Of a DNA stretch of 64,000 nt, positions 35,319 through 43,380 are shown one piece after another. Position 1 is the stretch's first letter, and each line of letters opens with the position of its first letter. The stretch is from positions 124,001 through 188,000 of the forward strand of contig NZ_QNQZ01000004.1 of assembly GCF_003390935.1 (NCBI RefSeq), in the 5' to 3' direction. A program made the translations under genes and the position numbers. The notes beneath the pieces are model-generated. The model was given only the letters and a program-made list of their open reading frames with translations, searched no databases and had not been told where the DNA came from. Source of the stretch: Lewinella sp. IMCC34191. Its GTDB lineage: Bacteria; Bacteroidota; Bacteroidia; Chitinophagales; Saprospiraceae.

Positions 35319-36314
35319 ATGATCCGCTACTTGGTCTGGGTATTACTCTGTCTGCCGACCGTTGCCCTGCTCGGCGGCCCCGTTCGCCTGACGGGTACGT
35401 CACCGGAAGCTTACCGGGGACAGGTCGTGTACCTGGACTTGCTCGAGGTTCCCCTCGATATGATCACCATCGCCGATTACCAGTTGCTGGCCCGGGCTGA
35501 GATCGACAGCACCGGGCACTTCACCTTCCCCCACCTCGCTCTCCCGGATGCCCCCACCTTCTATCGGCTGCGTTACCGCGATCGCAGCGAGCCGCCCATC
35601 AGCATGAACTTCGCGCAACGGCACTACCTCACCTTTGTCTTAGATGGGGAAGCCAACCTGAAAGTAGCAGGAATGACGTTACAGTTCCCCTCCCCCACTA
35701 ATCGTAGCCTGCTGGCGGCGCAGCGGCAGCTGGATAGCCTCTCGACCGGTATCTACATAGTGCCCGACCGGCAGGAGTCGCTGGCGACGGAACTGCGGGA
35801 AGGCTACCTGCGAGGCCTGCTCCACCATCCTGACACCGACCCCTACGTAGCGGTCTTCGCGCTGGGTATGCTCGGACCGGATACGCCCACCCGATCCGAT
35901 CTGGAGGCCGCACACCACGCCACGAAAACGGCCGGTCTGCCGGTTACCTACCTGGATGCCGTGGAGCAACACCTTGGCGGACTGGAATATCATCGCCTGC
36001 GCCGCCAGAACACCTTCCTTTGGGTTGCCCTACTGGTTACCGGATTATCCTGCGCTGTACTCGCTTATCTACTCTTGGCCAGGCGGCACCGGGCCCAACC
36101 GATCGTACCTTCAGCCGCCGAGGAACTCTCTCCTAAGGAACGCGAAGTGGCCGAATTGATCGCGGCCGGCTGCAGCAACAAGGAGGCGGCCGCCGAGCTG
36201 TACGTATCGGTATCGACGGTCAAAACCCACGTCAACAGCATCTACCGCAAGCTGGGCGTGAACTCGCGCGAGGAGCTGGAAGCGAGGGTTTCGGCGGATT
36301 CCACCCCGGTCTAG
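35319..36314 (+). CDS. membrane-spanning LuxR-type transcription regulator with extracytoplasmic sensor
   Basis: The 331-aa protein has a signal peptide or anchor (1-20), an extracytoplasmic part with a DUF4369-like beta domain at about 22-110 ([34 protein letters not shown]), a helical stretch to about 228, one membrane helix (about 231-254) and a cytoplasmic LuxR helix-turn-helix ([43 protein letters not shown]). No receiver or kinase domain is present, so it would sense outside and bind DNA directly as a one-component regulator. A promoter -7 box ends 4 nt before its ATG. The gene 36384-37124 follows in the same direction. Confidence 0.82.
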   Translation: MIRYLVWVLLCLPTVALLGGPVRLTGTSPEAYRGQVVYLDLLEVPLDMITIADYQLLARAEIDSTGHFTFPHLALPDAPTFYRLRYRDRSEPPISMNFAQRHYLTFVLDGEANLKVAGMTLQFPSPTNRSLLAAQRQLDSLSTGIYIVPDRQESLATELREGYLRGLLHHPDTDPYVAVFALGMLGPDTPTRSDLEAAHHATKTAGLPVTYLDAVEQHLGGLEYHRLRRQNTFLWVALLVTGLSCAVLAYLLLARRHRAQPIVPSAAEELSPKEREVAELIAAGCSNKEAAAELYVSVSTVKTHVNSIYRKLGVNSREELEARVSADSTPV

Positions 36315-36383
36315 TCCCCTTTTCCACCCCGGTAGTCCGGGAAAGCGAAGGGGAAAGTAGCCTACTTGCGGGAAACCATTCCC

Positions 36384-37124
36384 ATGACCTACCGACTGAT
36401 TTTTCTCTGCCTGATTTTCGGGCCGTCCATCATTGCCCAAACACCCTGGACCGACAGCGACGCCGCCCGCTACGCCCGGGAACGGACCGACTCGAGCCTC
36501 TGGGATATGCCCAGACTCATGGAAGACCTAAGCTTTTCATTCGATTCCCTGGATGTGCCTCCTCCGGTGGTCACCCTACCCTCCCCCGTGCCGCAATACA
36601 ACTGGGGCTACGTCAGTTCGCGGCTTACCGCCCTGGAGGTGCCGGGAAAGACCGTCCAAGGAATTACCTATGCCTACGCTTACGATGCTTACCGCCCTGC
36701 CTCCTCGGAAGATTCGCTAGCCTATTACCGGACGTATTTCACGATCTACATCCTAACCGATTCGGCCCACGTAGAAGATCGAGCCAGTGCCGTCATCTCG
36801 CGCAACTACCCCCACTACCTCGCGGCAGGAAAACAACGTACGGCAATCGGTGACGTATCGTACGTACAGCTTTCCCTCGCCGACGGTGGCAACCTGGCGC
36901 TCGTATCCCGCCAGTACTTTGACCTTCACCAGGGCCGGACGATCCTGGTCGCCCCCCTCCGCGATGGCTCCCTGCGTTTCCAACAACTACGGGAATCTCC
37001 GGAATGGCTCCGCTCCGGCCGGGAGGGGGAAGTTTATAACGCGGGTGTCATCGCCGATTTCGAGCGGTCGCTGGCGGCCAAATCGGAAATCATGGAATTT
37101 TTCACCCAGCCGGGAAGCCTGTAA
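36384..37124 (+). CDS. secreted protein of unknown function
   Basis: The 246-aa product begins with a signal peptide (MTYRLIFLCLIFGPSIIAQ). The rest is soluble, with no cysteine cluster or membrane helix; segments such as GKTVQGITYAYAYDAY and YFDLHQGRTILVAPLRDGSLRFQQL look like beta strands. I do not recognise a family. The frame opens at a TTG 18 bp earlier but the ATG gives a clean signal peptide. It lies 70 bp after the LuxR gene and directly before a cobalamin riboswitch, which belongs to the next gene. Confidence 0.7.
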   Translation: MTYRLIFLCLIFGPSIIAQTPWTDSDAARYARERTDSSLWDMPRLMEDLSFSFDSLDVPPPVVTLPSPVPQYNWGYVSSRLTALEVPGKTVQGITYAYAYDAYRPASSEDSLAYYRTYFTIYILTDSAHVEDRASAVISRNYPHYLAAGKQRTAIGDVSYVQLSLADGGNLALVSRQYFDLHQGRTILVAPLRDGSLRFQQLRESPEWLRSGREGEVYNAGVIADFERSLAAKSEIMEFFTQPGSL

Positions 37125-37127
37125 CCG

Positions 37128-37295
37128 GGAATTGCGTCTACCTTCGCCGCGCAATCGGGAAAAGGGAATCCGGTGAGAATCCGGAGCTGTCCCCGCAGCT
37201 GTAAGCCCCAAATGCCCGCCGTCATGATGTCACTGGAGTCCGCTCCGGGAAGGCGACGGCCGGGTGGAGCGAGCCAGAAGACCTGCCCGGTAGCG
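37128..37295 (+). ncRNA. cobalamin (B12) riboswitch
   Basis: The conserved blocks appear in order: GGGAAtccGGTGaGAATCC, then GCTGTCCCCGCAGCTGTAAG, a GGGAAGGCG element, and the B12 box AGCCAGAAGACCTGCC at 37272-37287. The box differs from the common AGCCAGGAGACCTGCC at one position. The aptamer lies about 180 nt before a BtuB-like receptor gene and should shut it off when adenosylcobalamin is plentiful. The AT-poor stretch between them holds no clear terminator, so control may be at translation. Confidence 0.93.
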
Positions 37296-37473
37296 TCATA
37301 TTTCTTCGTCTTTCGGTGAGAAAGGATGGGAATCGGATGGTAGTACACAGTACGGTATTCCGGCAGTACGGTAGCGCCCCGGCAGCAATGCGGACGCCTG
37401 CGTCAGACTGCCGGCTGCTACCGCACTACCTACTATTCGTGTACCGTACGATCCCGCCGGCAACCACAACCGC

Positions 37474-39381
37474 ATGTACCGGCATTCCTTATTCTTCCTT
37501 TTTCTACTCTTCTCGCTCGCCGTCTCCGCGCAGGACGCCCCTCCCCTTTCCACGACTTCGGACGAGGTGATCGTCACCGGAGCGCGTTATGCACGTACGC
37601 TCGCCGAGAGCCCGCAGCACGTGACGATCATCGATTCGGCCGCCGTGGCCCGGGCACCGAGTCTGGCGCAGCTGCTGAACGAGCAGGCGGGTATCGTGGT
37701 GAATGGCGCCTATTCCAACTACGGCAAGGACCGTAGCATTTTCCTGCGTAACGGCGCTAATCAGTACACCCTCATCCTGGTAGACGGCCAGCCGCTGATC
37801 GACCCCTCCTCGCTCGGGGGAGCCGTAGACCTTCGCCTGCTGTCGCTGGAGGGAGTGGAGCGGATCGAGATCCTGCGGGGAGCCCGTTCGTTACTCTACG
37901 GTTCCGACGCGGTTGCCGGGGTCATTAACCTGGTTACCTCATCGGGAGGGCAGGGATCCGAGTATGAAAAAGGGAATTCCCCGCTGCCATTTCGCATTAA
38001 CCTGCGCGCCGCCGCAGAACGCTACAGTACCTACACGGGTACCGCGGCGATCGCGGGTAGTACTGAAAAGCTGGACTACCGGCTGGGCTACGACTACTTC
38101 ACCACGGACGGGATCAGCGAGGCGGAACCGATGGACGAGACCACCGAGGACTTCAACCGTGACGGATCCGCCCGACGCACCGTTTACGGCAACCTGACCT
38201 GGCGACCTACCGAGTCCCTCACTATCCGGCCGGCCCTGCGGCGGGCTATTTTTACCGGTGACTACGACCGAGGGGCCTTCACCGACGCCGAGAACGAGTA
38301 CCGCAACGACCTGTGGCTTCCGAGTCTGGCCGTGAACTACCGCCAGGCGACCTGGGAGCTGGGGGGGCGCTACAATTACGCCGCTACGGACCGGGTATTC
38401 GACGATGCCGCATTCGGTGAATCGATCTACAAGGGCCGTGCCCAGCAGGGAGACGTCTTTTACAACTACCTCCCTTCAGAGGCCTTCTCCCTGACGGTCG
38501 GCGGGCAAGTACGCCACGAAAGCCTGGCCACCGAGGCGGAAACCCCTACGGTCACGAATATCAGCCCCTACCTGCAAGCGAATCTCAACGTCGCCGAAAG
38601 ACTCCTACTCGAAGGGGGCTACCGCTACAATCACCACTCGGTGTTCGGCGGCCAGAGCAACGGGTCGCTGGCCGTGGGCTACCGGCACACGGATCGCGTG
38701 AGTAGCCGTCTCTCGGTGGGCAGCGCCTTCCAGAGTCCGACACTGGATCAGCTCTACGGTCCCTTCGGAGCGAACGCGGAGCTGCAACCCCAGGTATCCA
38801 CCTCCTACGAGGCCGGTCTGCGTGTGCAAAGCCGTCGCGGGGAACGCCGGGCCACGGTGACCGTATTCCAGCGGCAGATCGACCAGGTGGTCACCTACGA
38901 CGGTACGCTCGGCTACCAGAACCAGGACGAACTGCGCGACCGTGGTGTCGAGGTGGAGGGGTTCACCGATCTAAGCGCACGCTTCCGGCTGGACGGTAAT
39001 TTCACCTACGTAAAAGGGCAACTTCGTTCTCCCGACGGATCGGGTGGTACGACGGAAAGCGACGAATTTTATCGCCGGCCCCGTACGACCGGCTTGCTGG
39101 GACTGACCTACCGGGCCAACCAAGCCTTCTCCGCCCGGCTGACCGCGGCCTACACCGGTGAGCGCCCGGATATTTACTACGATGCGAATTTCTCCCCCGT
39201 TACGTTGGACCTCGACCCCTACCTCATCGTCAACCTATACGCCGAATATAAGCTGCTGGAAAACCGAAACCTGAGCCTCTTCGCAGAAATCCGCAACCTG
39301 ACGGATACGGACTTCACGGAGGTCAGCGGCTACTCGACGCTGGGGATTACGCCGCGGTTGGGGGTGGCCTGGACGTACTAG
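37474..39381 (+). CDS. btuB: TonB-dependent outer-membrane receptor, BtuB-like cobalamin transporter
   Basis: The 635-aa protein has a signal peptide (MYRHSLFFLFLLFSLAVSAQ), a plug domain (SDEVIVTGARYARTLAESPQHVTIIDSAA, RIEILRGARSLLYGSDAVAGVINLVT) and a 22-strand barrel ending NLTDTDFTEVSGYSTLGITPRLGVAWTY. The TonB box is the DEVIVTG segment. Length matches BtuB. The B12 riboswitch upstream makes corrinoid uptake by far the likeliest role. No btuF, btuC or btuD gene is in the window. Confidence 0.9.
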   Translation: MYRHSLFFLFLLFSLAVSAQDAPPLSTTSDEVIVTGARYARTLAESPQHVTIIDSAAVARAPSLAQLLNEQAGIVVNGAYSNYGKDRSIFLRNGANQYTLILVDGQPLIDPSSLGGAVDLRLLSLEGVERIEILRGARSLLYGSDAVAGVINLVTSSGGQGSEYEKGNSPLPFRINLRAAAERYSTYTGTAAIAGSTEKLDYRLGYDYFTTDGISEAEPMDETTEDFNRDGSARRTVYGNLTWRPTESLTIRPALRRAIFTGDYDRGAFTDAENEYRNDLWLPSLAVNYRQATWELGGRYNYAATDRVFDDAAFGESIYKGRAQQGDVFYNYLPSEAFSLTVGGQVRHESLATEAETPTVTNISPYLQANLNVAERLLLEGGYRYNHHSVFGGQSNGSLAVGYRHTDRVSSRLSVGSAFQSPTLDQLYGPFGANAELQPQVSTSYEAGLRVQSRRGERRATVTVFQRQIDQVVTYDGTLGYQNQDELRDRGVEVEGFTDLSARFRLDGNFTYVKGQLRSPDGSGGTTESDEFYRRPRTTGLLGLTYRANQAFSARLTAAYTGERPDIYYDANFSPVTLDLDPYLIVNLYAEYKLLENRNLSLFAEIRNLTDTDFTEVSGYSTLGITPRLGVAWTY

Positions 39382-39387
39382 TCGCCC

Positions 39388-39491
39388 GTCGTCTGCCAAA
39401 CGGAGCGTAGCGGAGTTCGTCCGCCGACGGGTCGGTGGGATCGCAAGTCGTCCGCCGAACGGAGCGTAGCGCAGTTCGTCCGCCGACGGGT
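39388..39491. repeat. two-copy direct repeat after btuB
   Basis: Two copies of about 45 bp (39388-39432 and 39447-39491) share the core CGGAGCGTAGCG then AGTTCGTCCGCCGACGGGT. The core CGGAGCGTAGCGGAG resembles the CGAGCGCAGCGAG module of the large arrays, suggesting a related family. Confidence 0.65.
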
Positions 39492-39506
39492 TGGAAGAGA
39501 ATCTCT

Positions 39507-39550
39507 CCCCCCCTGGGCAGACCAGCTAGCGCTGGGCGGACCAGGGGGGG
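39507..39550. terminator. strong nested hairpin between convergent btuB and P1 peptidase genes
   Basis: CCCCCCCTGG (39507-39516) pairs perfectly with CCAGGGGGGG (39541-39550). The loop itself holds CCAGC/GCTGG. Three near-copies of GGGCAGACCAG lie in and after the stem. Its place between two converging stop codons suggests a bidirectional terminator, though no long T-run follows. Confidence 0.6.
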
Positions 39551-39563
39551 CAGACCAGGGAGC

Positions 39564-40685
39564 CTACTTCACCACTCCCCTTTCCCGGAGCAGGTCCATC
39601 ACTTTATCTTTGGGCAGTGCCTCCCGGGAATGGCCCTGAAAGCCGGTCATATCATCGGCGGCGAAGAGGGAATTGATGATGGCTTCCTCCGTGGCCTCGA
39701 TGGTGGCCAGGAAGAGCGGGGAAACGGCGCCGTTGGGCAGCTCGGTTACGGTGGTGGGCTCCGTCAGGCCCGGGCTGATTCGATTTTCGGCGGCGGTAGA
39801 AAAGGCGATGACGTAATCCCCGCTGCCGTTGCTGGCGATACCGCCCGTGCGGGCCAGTCCGAGCATGGCCCGCTTGGCTACCCGTTCCAGGTTGCGGGCA
39901 CTGATGGGGGCGTCCGTGGCCACGACGATCATGCAACTGCCGTCGGCGCTACGCTCGATCTCCTCCTTCCAGTAGTATTCACCCAGTAGCGGCCCCACGG
40001 GTACCCCCGCGACCTGCATCACTCCGCCGAAATTGGTCTGTACGAGTACGCCAACCGTATACCCACCAAGACTGCCGGGTAGCTTGCGGCTGGAGGTTCC
40101 GATACCCCCCTTCCATCCGAAACAGAGCGTGCCGGTGCCCGCACCTACGTTGCCTTCCACTACGGGACCCGCCGAGGCGGCTGCCAGGGCGGCCAAAACA
40201 TCGGATTCGGTGACGTGACGCCCCCGGATGTCATTAAGGTAGCCATCGTTGGTTTCGCCCACGACCGCATTCACGCTTCCGACCTCCGGATTGTCGCGAA
40301 GGCAGGCGGTAATGAGGGCATTCATACCGGTAGCCACGCTCAGGGTATTTGTCAGAACGATCGGGGTTTCGAGTTCGCCCAGTTCCTTCACCTGACTATA
40401 GCCGGCCAGTTTGCCATAGCCGTTACCCAGGTAAATGGCGGCGGGTACCTTCTGCCGGTAGAGATCGTCGGCATGCGGTAAGATGGCGGTCACCCCCGTG
40501 CGTACACTATCGCCCCGCACCAGCGTGGTGTGGCCTACCCGCACGCCGGTGACATCCGTTATGGCGTTGAATTCGCCGGGGGTCATCACGCCGAATGGGA
40601 TGCCCCGCTCGCGGGGTCGTTGCTGTGCCATGACGGATAAGCTAAAGAACAGAATAGGAACTAAGAGGATGCGGGAGATAGTCAT
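39564..40685 (-). CDS. P1 family peptidase (DmpA-like), secreted
   Basis: The 373-aa protein starts at ATG 40685 with a signal peptide (MTISRILLVPILFFSLSVMAQ). Family P1 marks are GVRVGHTTL, AIYLGNGYGKL, VGAGTGTLCFGWKGGIGTSSR, VVATDAPISARNLERVAKRAMLGLARTG and NGSGDYVIAFST with the autocatalytic Ser. P1 enzymes self-process and act as aminopeptidases on D-amino-acid or beta-amino-acid amides. A TACTTTCG box stands 4 nt before the ATG. Confidence 0.92.
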   Translation of the reverse strand: MTISRILLVPILFFSLSVMAQQRPRERGIPFGVMTPGEFNAITDVTGVRVGHTTLVRGDSVRTGVTAILPHADDLYRQKVPAAIYLGNGYGKLAGYSQVKELGELETPIVLTNTLSVATGMNALITACLRDNPEVGSVNAVVGETNDGYLNDIRGRHVTESDVLAALAAASAGPVVEGNVGAGTGTLCFGWKGGIGTSSRKLPGSLGGYTVGVLVQTNFGGVMQVAGVPVGPLLGEYYWKEEIERSADGSCMIVVATDAPISARNLERVAKRAMLGLARTGGIASNGSGDYVIAFSTAAENRISPGLTEPTTVTELPNGAVSPLFLATIEATEEAIINSLFAADDMTGFQGHSREALPKDKVMDLLRERGVVK

Positions 40686-40689
40686 GACC

Positions 40690-40697
40690 CGAAAGTA
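40690..40697 (-). promoter_or_regulatory. promoter -7-like box (TACTTTCG) of P1 peptidase gene
   Basis: The minus-strand TACTTTCG differs from TAnnTTTG by one base and ends 4 nt before the start codon, as in several other genes here. Confidence 0.4.
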
Positions 40698-40711
40698 CGA
40701 GGCATAGGGAC

Positions 40712-40746
40712 AAAAAAAGCGCGCCTTCCGTGGAGAAAGCGCGCGC
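40712..40746 (-). terminator. intrinsic terminator downstream of DUF5682
   Basis: On the minus strand a GC-rich stem (GCGCGC arms at 40741-40746 and 40719-40724) is followed by seven T. It would end transcripts from the DUF5682 gene before the P1 peptidase promoter. Confidence 0.8.
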
Positions 40747-40749
40747 ATT

Positions 40750-40830
40750 GTGTTGATAGTGTCTGTAAAAAAACGTGTGTTGTTCGTGTCTGTAAAAAAA
40801 ACGTGTGTTGCTAGTGTCTGTAAAAATCGT
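40750..40830. repeat. three tandem A-rich repeats of 26-28 bp
   Basis: Units at 40750-40776, 40777-40804 and 40805-40830 share GTGTTGnTnGTGTCTGTAAAA. A decayed fourth piece follows. They lie in the 297-bp gap between P1 peptidase and DUF5682, an AT-rich stretch with no gene up to 40983. Confidence 0.8.
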
Positions 40831-40982
40831 GTCTATTCAAAAGTGTCAAAATAATTCTTGTCCATAGAGTCATGCCGGGTTGGGCATCCGGTTAAAACTG
40901 TTATGTAGCCAAAACTTGAGGGTCAGACGTCAACCTTATAAAAGGGTAACGGTGAAGGGGAAACTATTTTTTCGGAATGGAT

Positions 40983-43268
40983 TCAAGCGACCCACTTCAG
41001 CAAATCCTGAAGTAGTTCATTTGTCTGGGGCACCTGGTCGGCAGAAATCTCTACATCCAATTGCTCGTTCTCATCAGAATCAACCAATTGCATCAGGCGT
41101 TGACGGTCAAACCGGGAGAATTCCGCGAATGTTCGGCGCAGTTGCGGGATTATTTCTTCAAAAGTTTCCCACGGTAAATCAGCCACCCAATCATCGATCA
41201 ACCGGAACAAGGGTACGTGGTGTAACAGCATTTGGCCGCCCCCATACAGGAAGCCACCAATCCAGGCGGCGACCGCCCCGGCCCCCCGTGCTCTCGATAG
41301 CGCCAGGGAGAACCGGTCAGCCGTTACACCGGCGGCAAGCCTGTCCCGGTCGTAGAGTAAGCGTACGCAGTGCCCTTCTACCCCGGCGTACACTCCGGCG
41401 TTCGCCGCGCGTAGCAGGCCGGACAACCACACATCGTCCAGTTCCTCGTTACCCAGTTGGGCCAGGTGATAGTGCGCCGACGCGATGAGCTTGACCATGT
41501 CTTCCCCCTGCTCGTCGTCGATATTGGTAGCGGCGGCCGGGAGGCCCGCGGCCAGCCGGGGGACGATCTCGTCGATGACCAGCAGTAGGGCGGTGGTATC
41601 GGTTTTACGGCTGTCTCCGTAGCGGCTGGTCTGTACCAGGGCCGGCAGCGCCTGTAAGAGGGCCGTAACATCCGTCGTTTCGGCGGCCCGCTGCCGCAGC
41701 AGCGCCATGAGGCGGGGTACGACGCCGGCCAATCCGGCTTGCAGGCACTGCAGCGTCAGATCCGCCAGCGACCGCACGGACGTCAGGCTCGCCGCCTTTT
41801 CCCGGCTGTAGGCTGCCGCCGCGGTGGCCACCGTATTACCGTAGCTCCCCCGTTCGATGACGAGCAGGCTGAACTCGGGCTGCCATTCCATGAGCCAGAC
41901 TTCCTTGAAGCTGCTCAGGCTGTCGGGGCCGCCGGGTTGGAGTTTGCCCCAGCGAATATCCAGCAGGTTCAACCGGTGTAGCAGGTGGCTTTTTCGGAGG
42001 TCATTCGCCTGGCGGAGATCGATCCCTCCGCGGGGGTCGGACTTGGTGGCCTTCAGGTATTGTTCACCGGCGCTTTCCCACAACTTGCTCATGCGGGTAC
42101 TCTTCACCTCGGCACGCAGATCTTCCAGCAGCGGCACTGTAGTTACGCCCGGGGGAACAAAGCCGACGGTCTCCCCCACCGTAAGCCGTTTGTGGATCAG
42201 TTCCAGTCGCTCCCGCTTTCCGGCCGCCAGGGTGCTGAGCACCGCCTGCTCGAGCTCCTCGATCCCCGGCCGTTCGTGGTCGCGAATGGTGGCAAGGGTG
42301 GTCGCCAGCCCGACGGCCTCGGTGGCCATGGCCGGACTCGCTTCGAATCCTTCCGCCCGGAGGAGTTGCCCGGCGGAAGCCATCCAGCGATCCACCGCGC
42401 AATCCGGAAAGTCGAACAGAGTGGCATACCAGGCCGGAGAGGTGACACCGGCTCCGTAACCGCCACTCCGGGCGAGGCGGGGAAATGACCAGGGTACCCA
42501 GGCCTGGCTAACCTTCACCTTCGGTAGCCCCCGGAGGATGGCCTTGTCGGCGGCGGCGCGGCGGTTGGGTGTGTCCTGCACGGCGGGTACGTGCCAGGCG
42601 CCGACGACCACCGCAATTCGATCAACATCTTCTTTCAGGGCCTTGCGGACCTCGCCCCGCATGAAGGCTTCCCTTTGCTCGTTCTCGTCGTTGGAGGCTT
42701 CGGGGAAGGCATTCCGGAGCTCAGAGACAATATTCTCGATCGCGGCAAAGGTCGCTTCCGGTCCCTGAGCCGTCCGCTCGAGGGTGGCATCCCACCAGCT
42801 CTCGCTGTCGGGGTAGCCGGCCAATTCCGCTACCAGCGACAGGGGGTCGGAGCGGAGCTGGCGAGCCAGTTGCTTGCGGGATTTGCCCGGAACGACCGAC
42901 GGAGCGTCGGGCTCTTCGGTTGGAAAAAGGATAAACTGTTCTTCTTCCCTTACGGCCAGGAAGTTTTTCGCCGGCAGATCGATCGCCCGAACTTCCGTTC
43001 CGTTTTCCGCGGCCCACTGAATGGCCTGGTATTCCGGGCTAAAGCGGGCAAAGGGGAAGAAGCTGGCCCGTTCAATATCCTTCGCGTCGTAGAGCACCAG
43101 GGCCAGGGGCGGTCGCATGCCGTCGTACAGCAATTGACGCAGGGCCGGCTGCGCGTCGGCGGGCATCTCCAACAGGATCAGGTTGGGTTTCCAAGTCTCC
43201 AGCATAGTCCTTAGGCGCCGGGCGGAGCCCGGTCCGTGGTGCCGGATGCCGAAGGTGCGGAGCTGCAT
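40983..43268 (-). CDS. DUF5682 family protein, YehM-like partner of MoxR/VWA system
   Basis: The 761-aa protein opens with TFGIRHHGPGSARRLRTMLE and LILLEMPADAQP, the signature of DUF5682, and has VVVGAWHVPAV near residue 222. These His/Glu motifs recall the TraB/ChaN/EreA hydrolase clan (my inference). The remaining 500 residues are helical, ending in a region rich in Leu and Arg. In E. coli the yehL-yehM-yehP genes encode a MoxR ATPase, a protein of this length and type, and a VWA protein. The matching VWA gene is at 44693 and the ATPase at 15176. A promoter box lies 4 nt before the ATG. Confidence 0.85.
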   Translation of the reverse strand: MQLRTFGIRHHGPGSARRLRTMLETWKPNLILLEMPADAQPALRQLLYDGMRPPLALVLYDAKDIERASFFPFARFSPEYQAIQWAAENGTEVRAIDLPAKNFLAVREEEQFILFPTEEPDAPSVVPGKSRKQLARQLRSDPLSLVAELAGYPDSESWWDATLERTAQGPEATFAAIENIVSELRNAFPEASNDENEQREAFMRGEVRKALKEDVDRIAVVVGAWHVPAVQDTPNRRAAADKAILRGLPKVKVSQAWVPWSFPRLARSGGYGAGVTSPAWYATLFDFPDCAVDRWMASAGQLLRAEGFEASPAMATEAVGLATTLATIRDHERPGIEELEQAVLSTLAAGKRERLELIHKRLTVGETVGFVPPGVTTVPLLEDLRAEVKSTRMSKLWESAGEQYLKATKSDPRGGIDLRQANDLRKSHLLHRLNLLDIRWGKLQPGGPDSLSSFKEVWLMEWQPEFSLLVIERGSYGNTVATAAAAYSREKAASLTSVRSLADLTLQCLQAGLAGVVPRLMALLRQRAAETTDVTALLQALPALVQTSRYGDSRKTDTTALLLVIDEIVPRLAAGLPAAATNIDDEQGEDMVKLIASAHYHLAQLGNEELDDVWLSGLLRAANAGVYAGVEGHCVRLLYDRDRLAAGVTADRFSLALSRARGAGAVAAWIGGFLYGGGQMLLHHVPLFRLIDDWVADLPWETFEEIIPQLRRTFAEFSRFDRQRLMQLVDSDENEQLDVEISADQVPQTNELLQDLLKWVA

Positions 43269-43272
43269 GACG

Positions 43273-43280
43273 CAAAGGTA
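43273..43280 (-). promoter_or_regulatory. promoter -7 box (TACCTTTG) of DUF5682 gene
   Basis: Exact TAnnTTTG on the minus strand, ending 4 nt before the ATG at 43268. Confidence 0.5.
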
Positions 43281-43368
43281 TCGCTTTGGTGGCTGAGCCC
43301 TACGTGTGTTCGCCGATGCGGCTATTCGGGTTAGCTGCCGTAATTGCCCGCCCCGCTCTAAGCCTGCT

Positions 43369-43376
43369 TATCTTCG
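43369..43376 (+). promoter_or_regulatory. promoter -7-like box (TATCTTCG) of serine hydrolase gene
   Basis: One base off TAnnTTTG, ending 4 nt before the ATG at 43381; this spacing supports that start. Confidence 0.4.
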
Positions 43377-43380
43377 CCCC

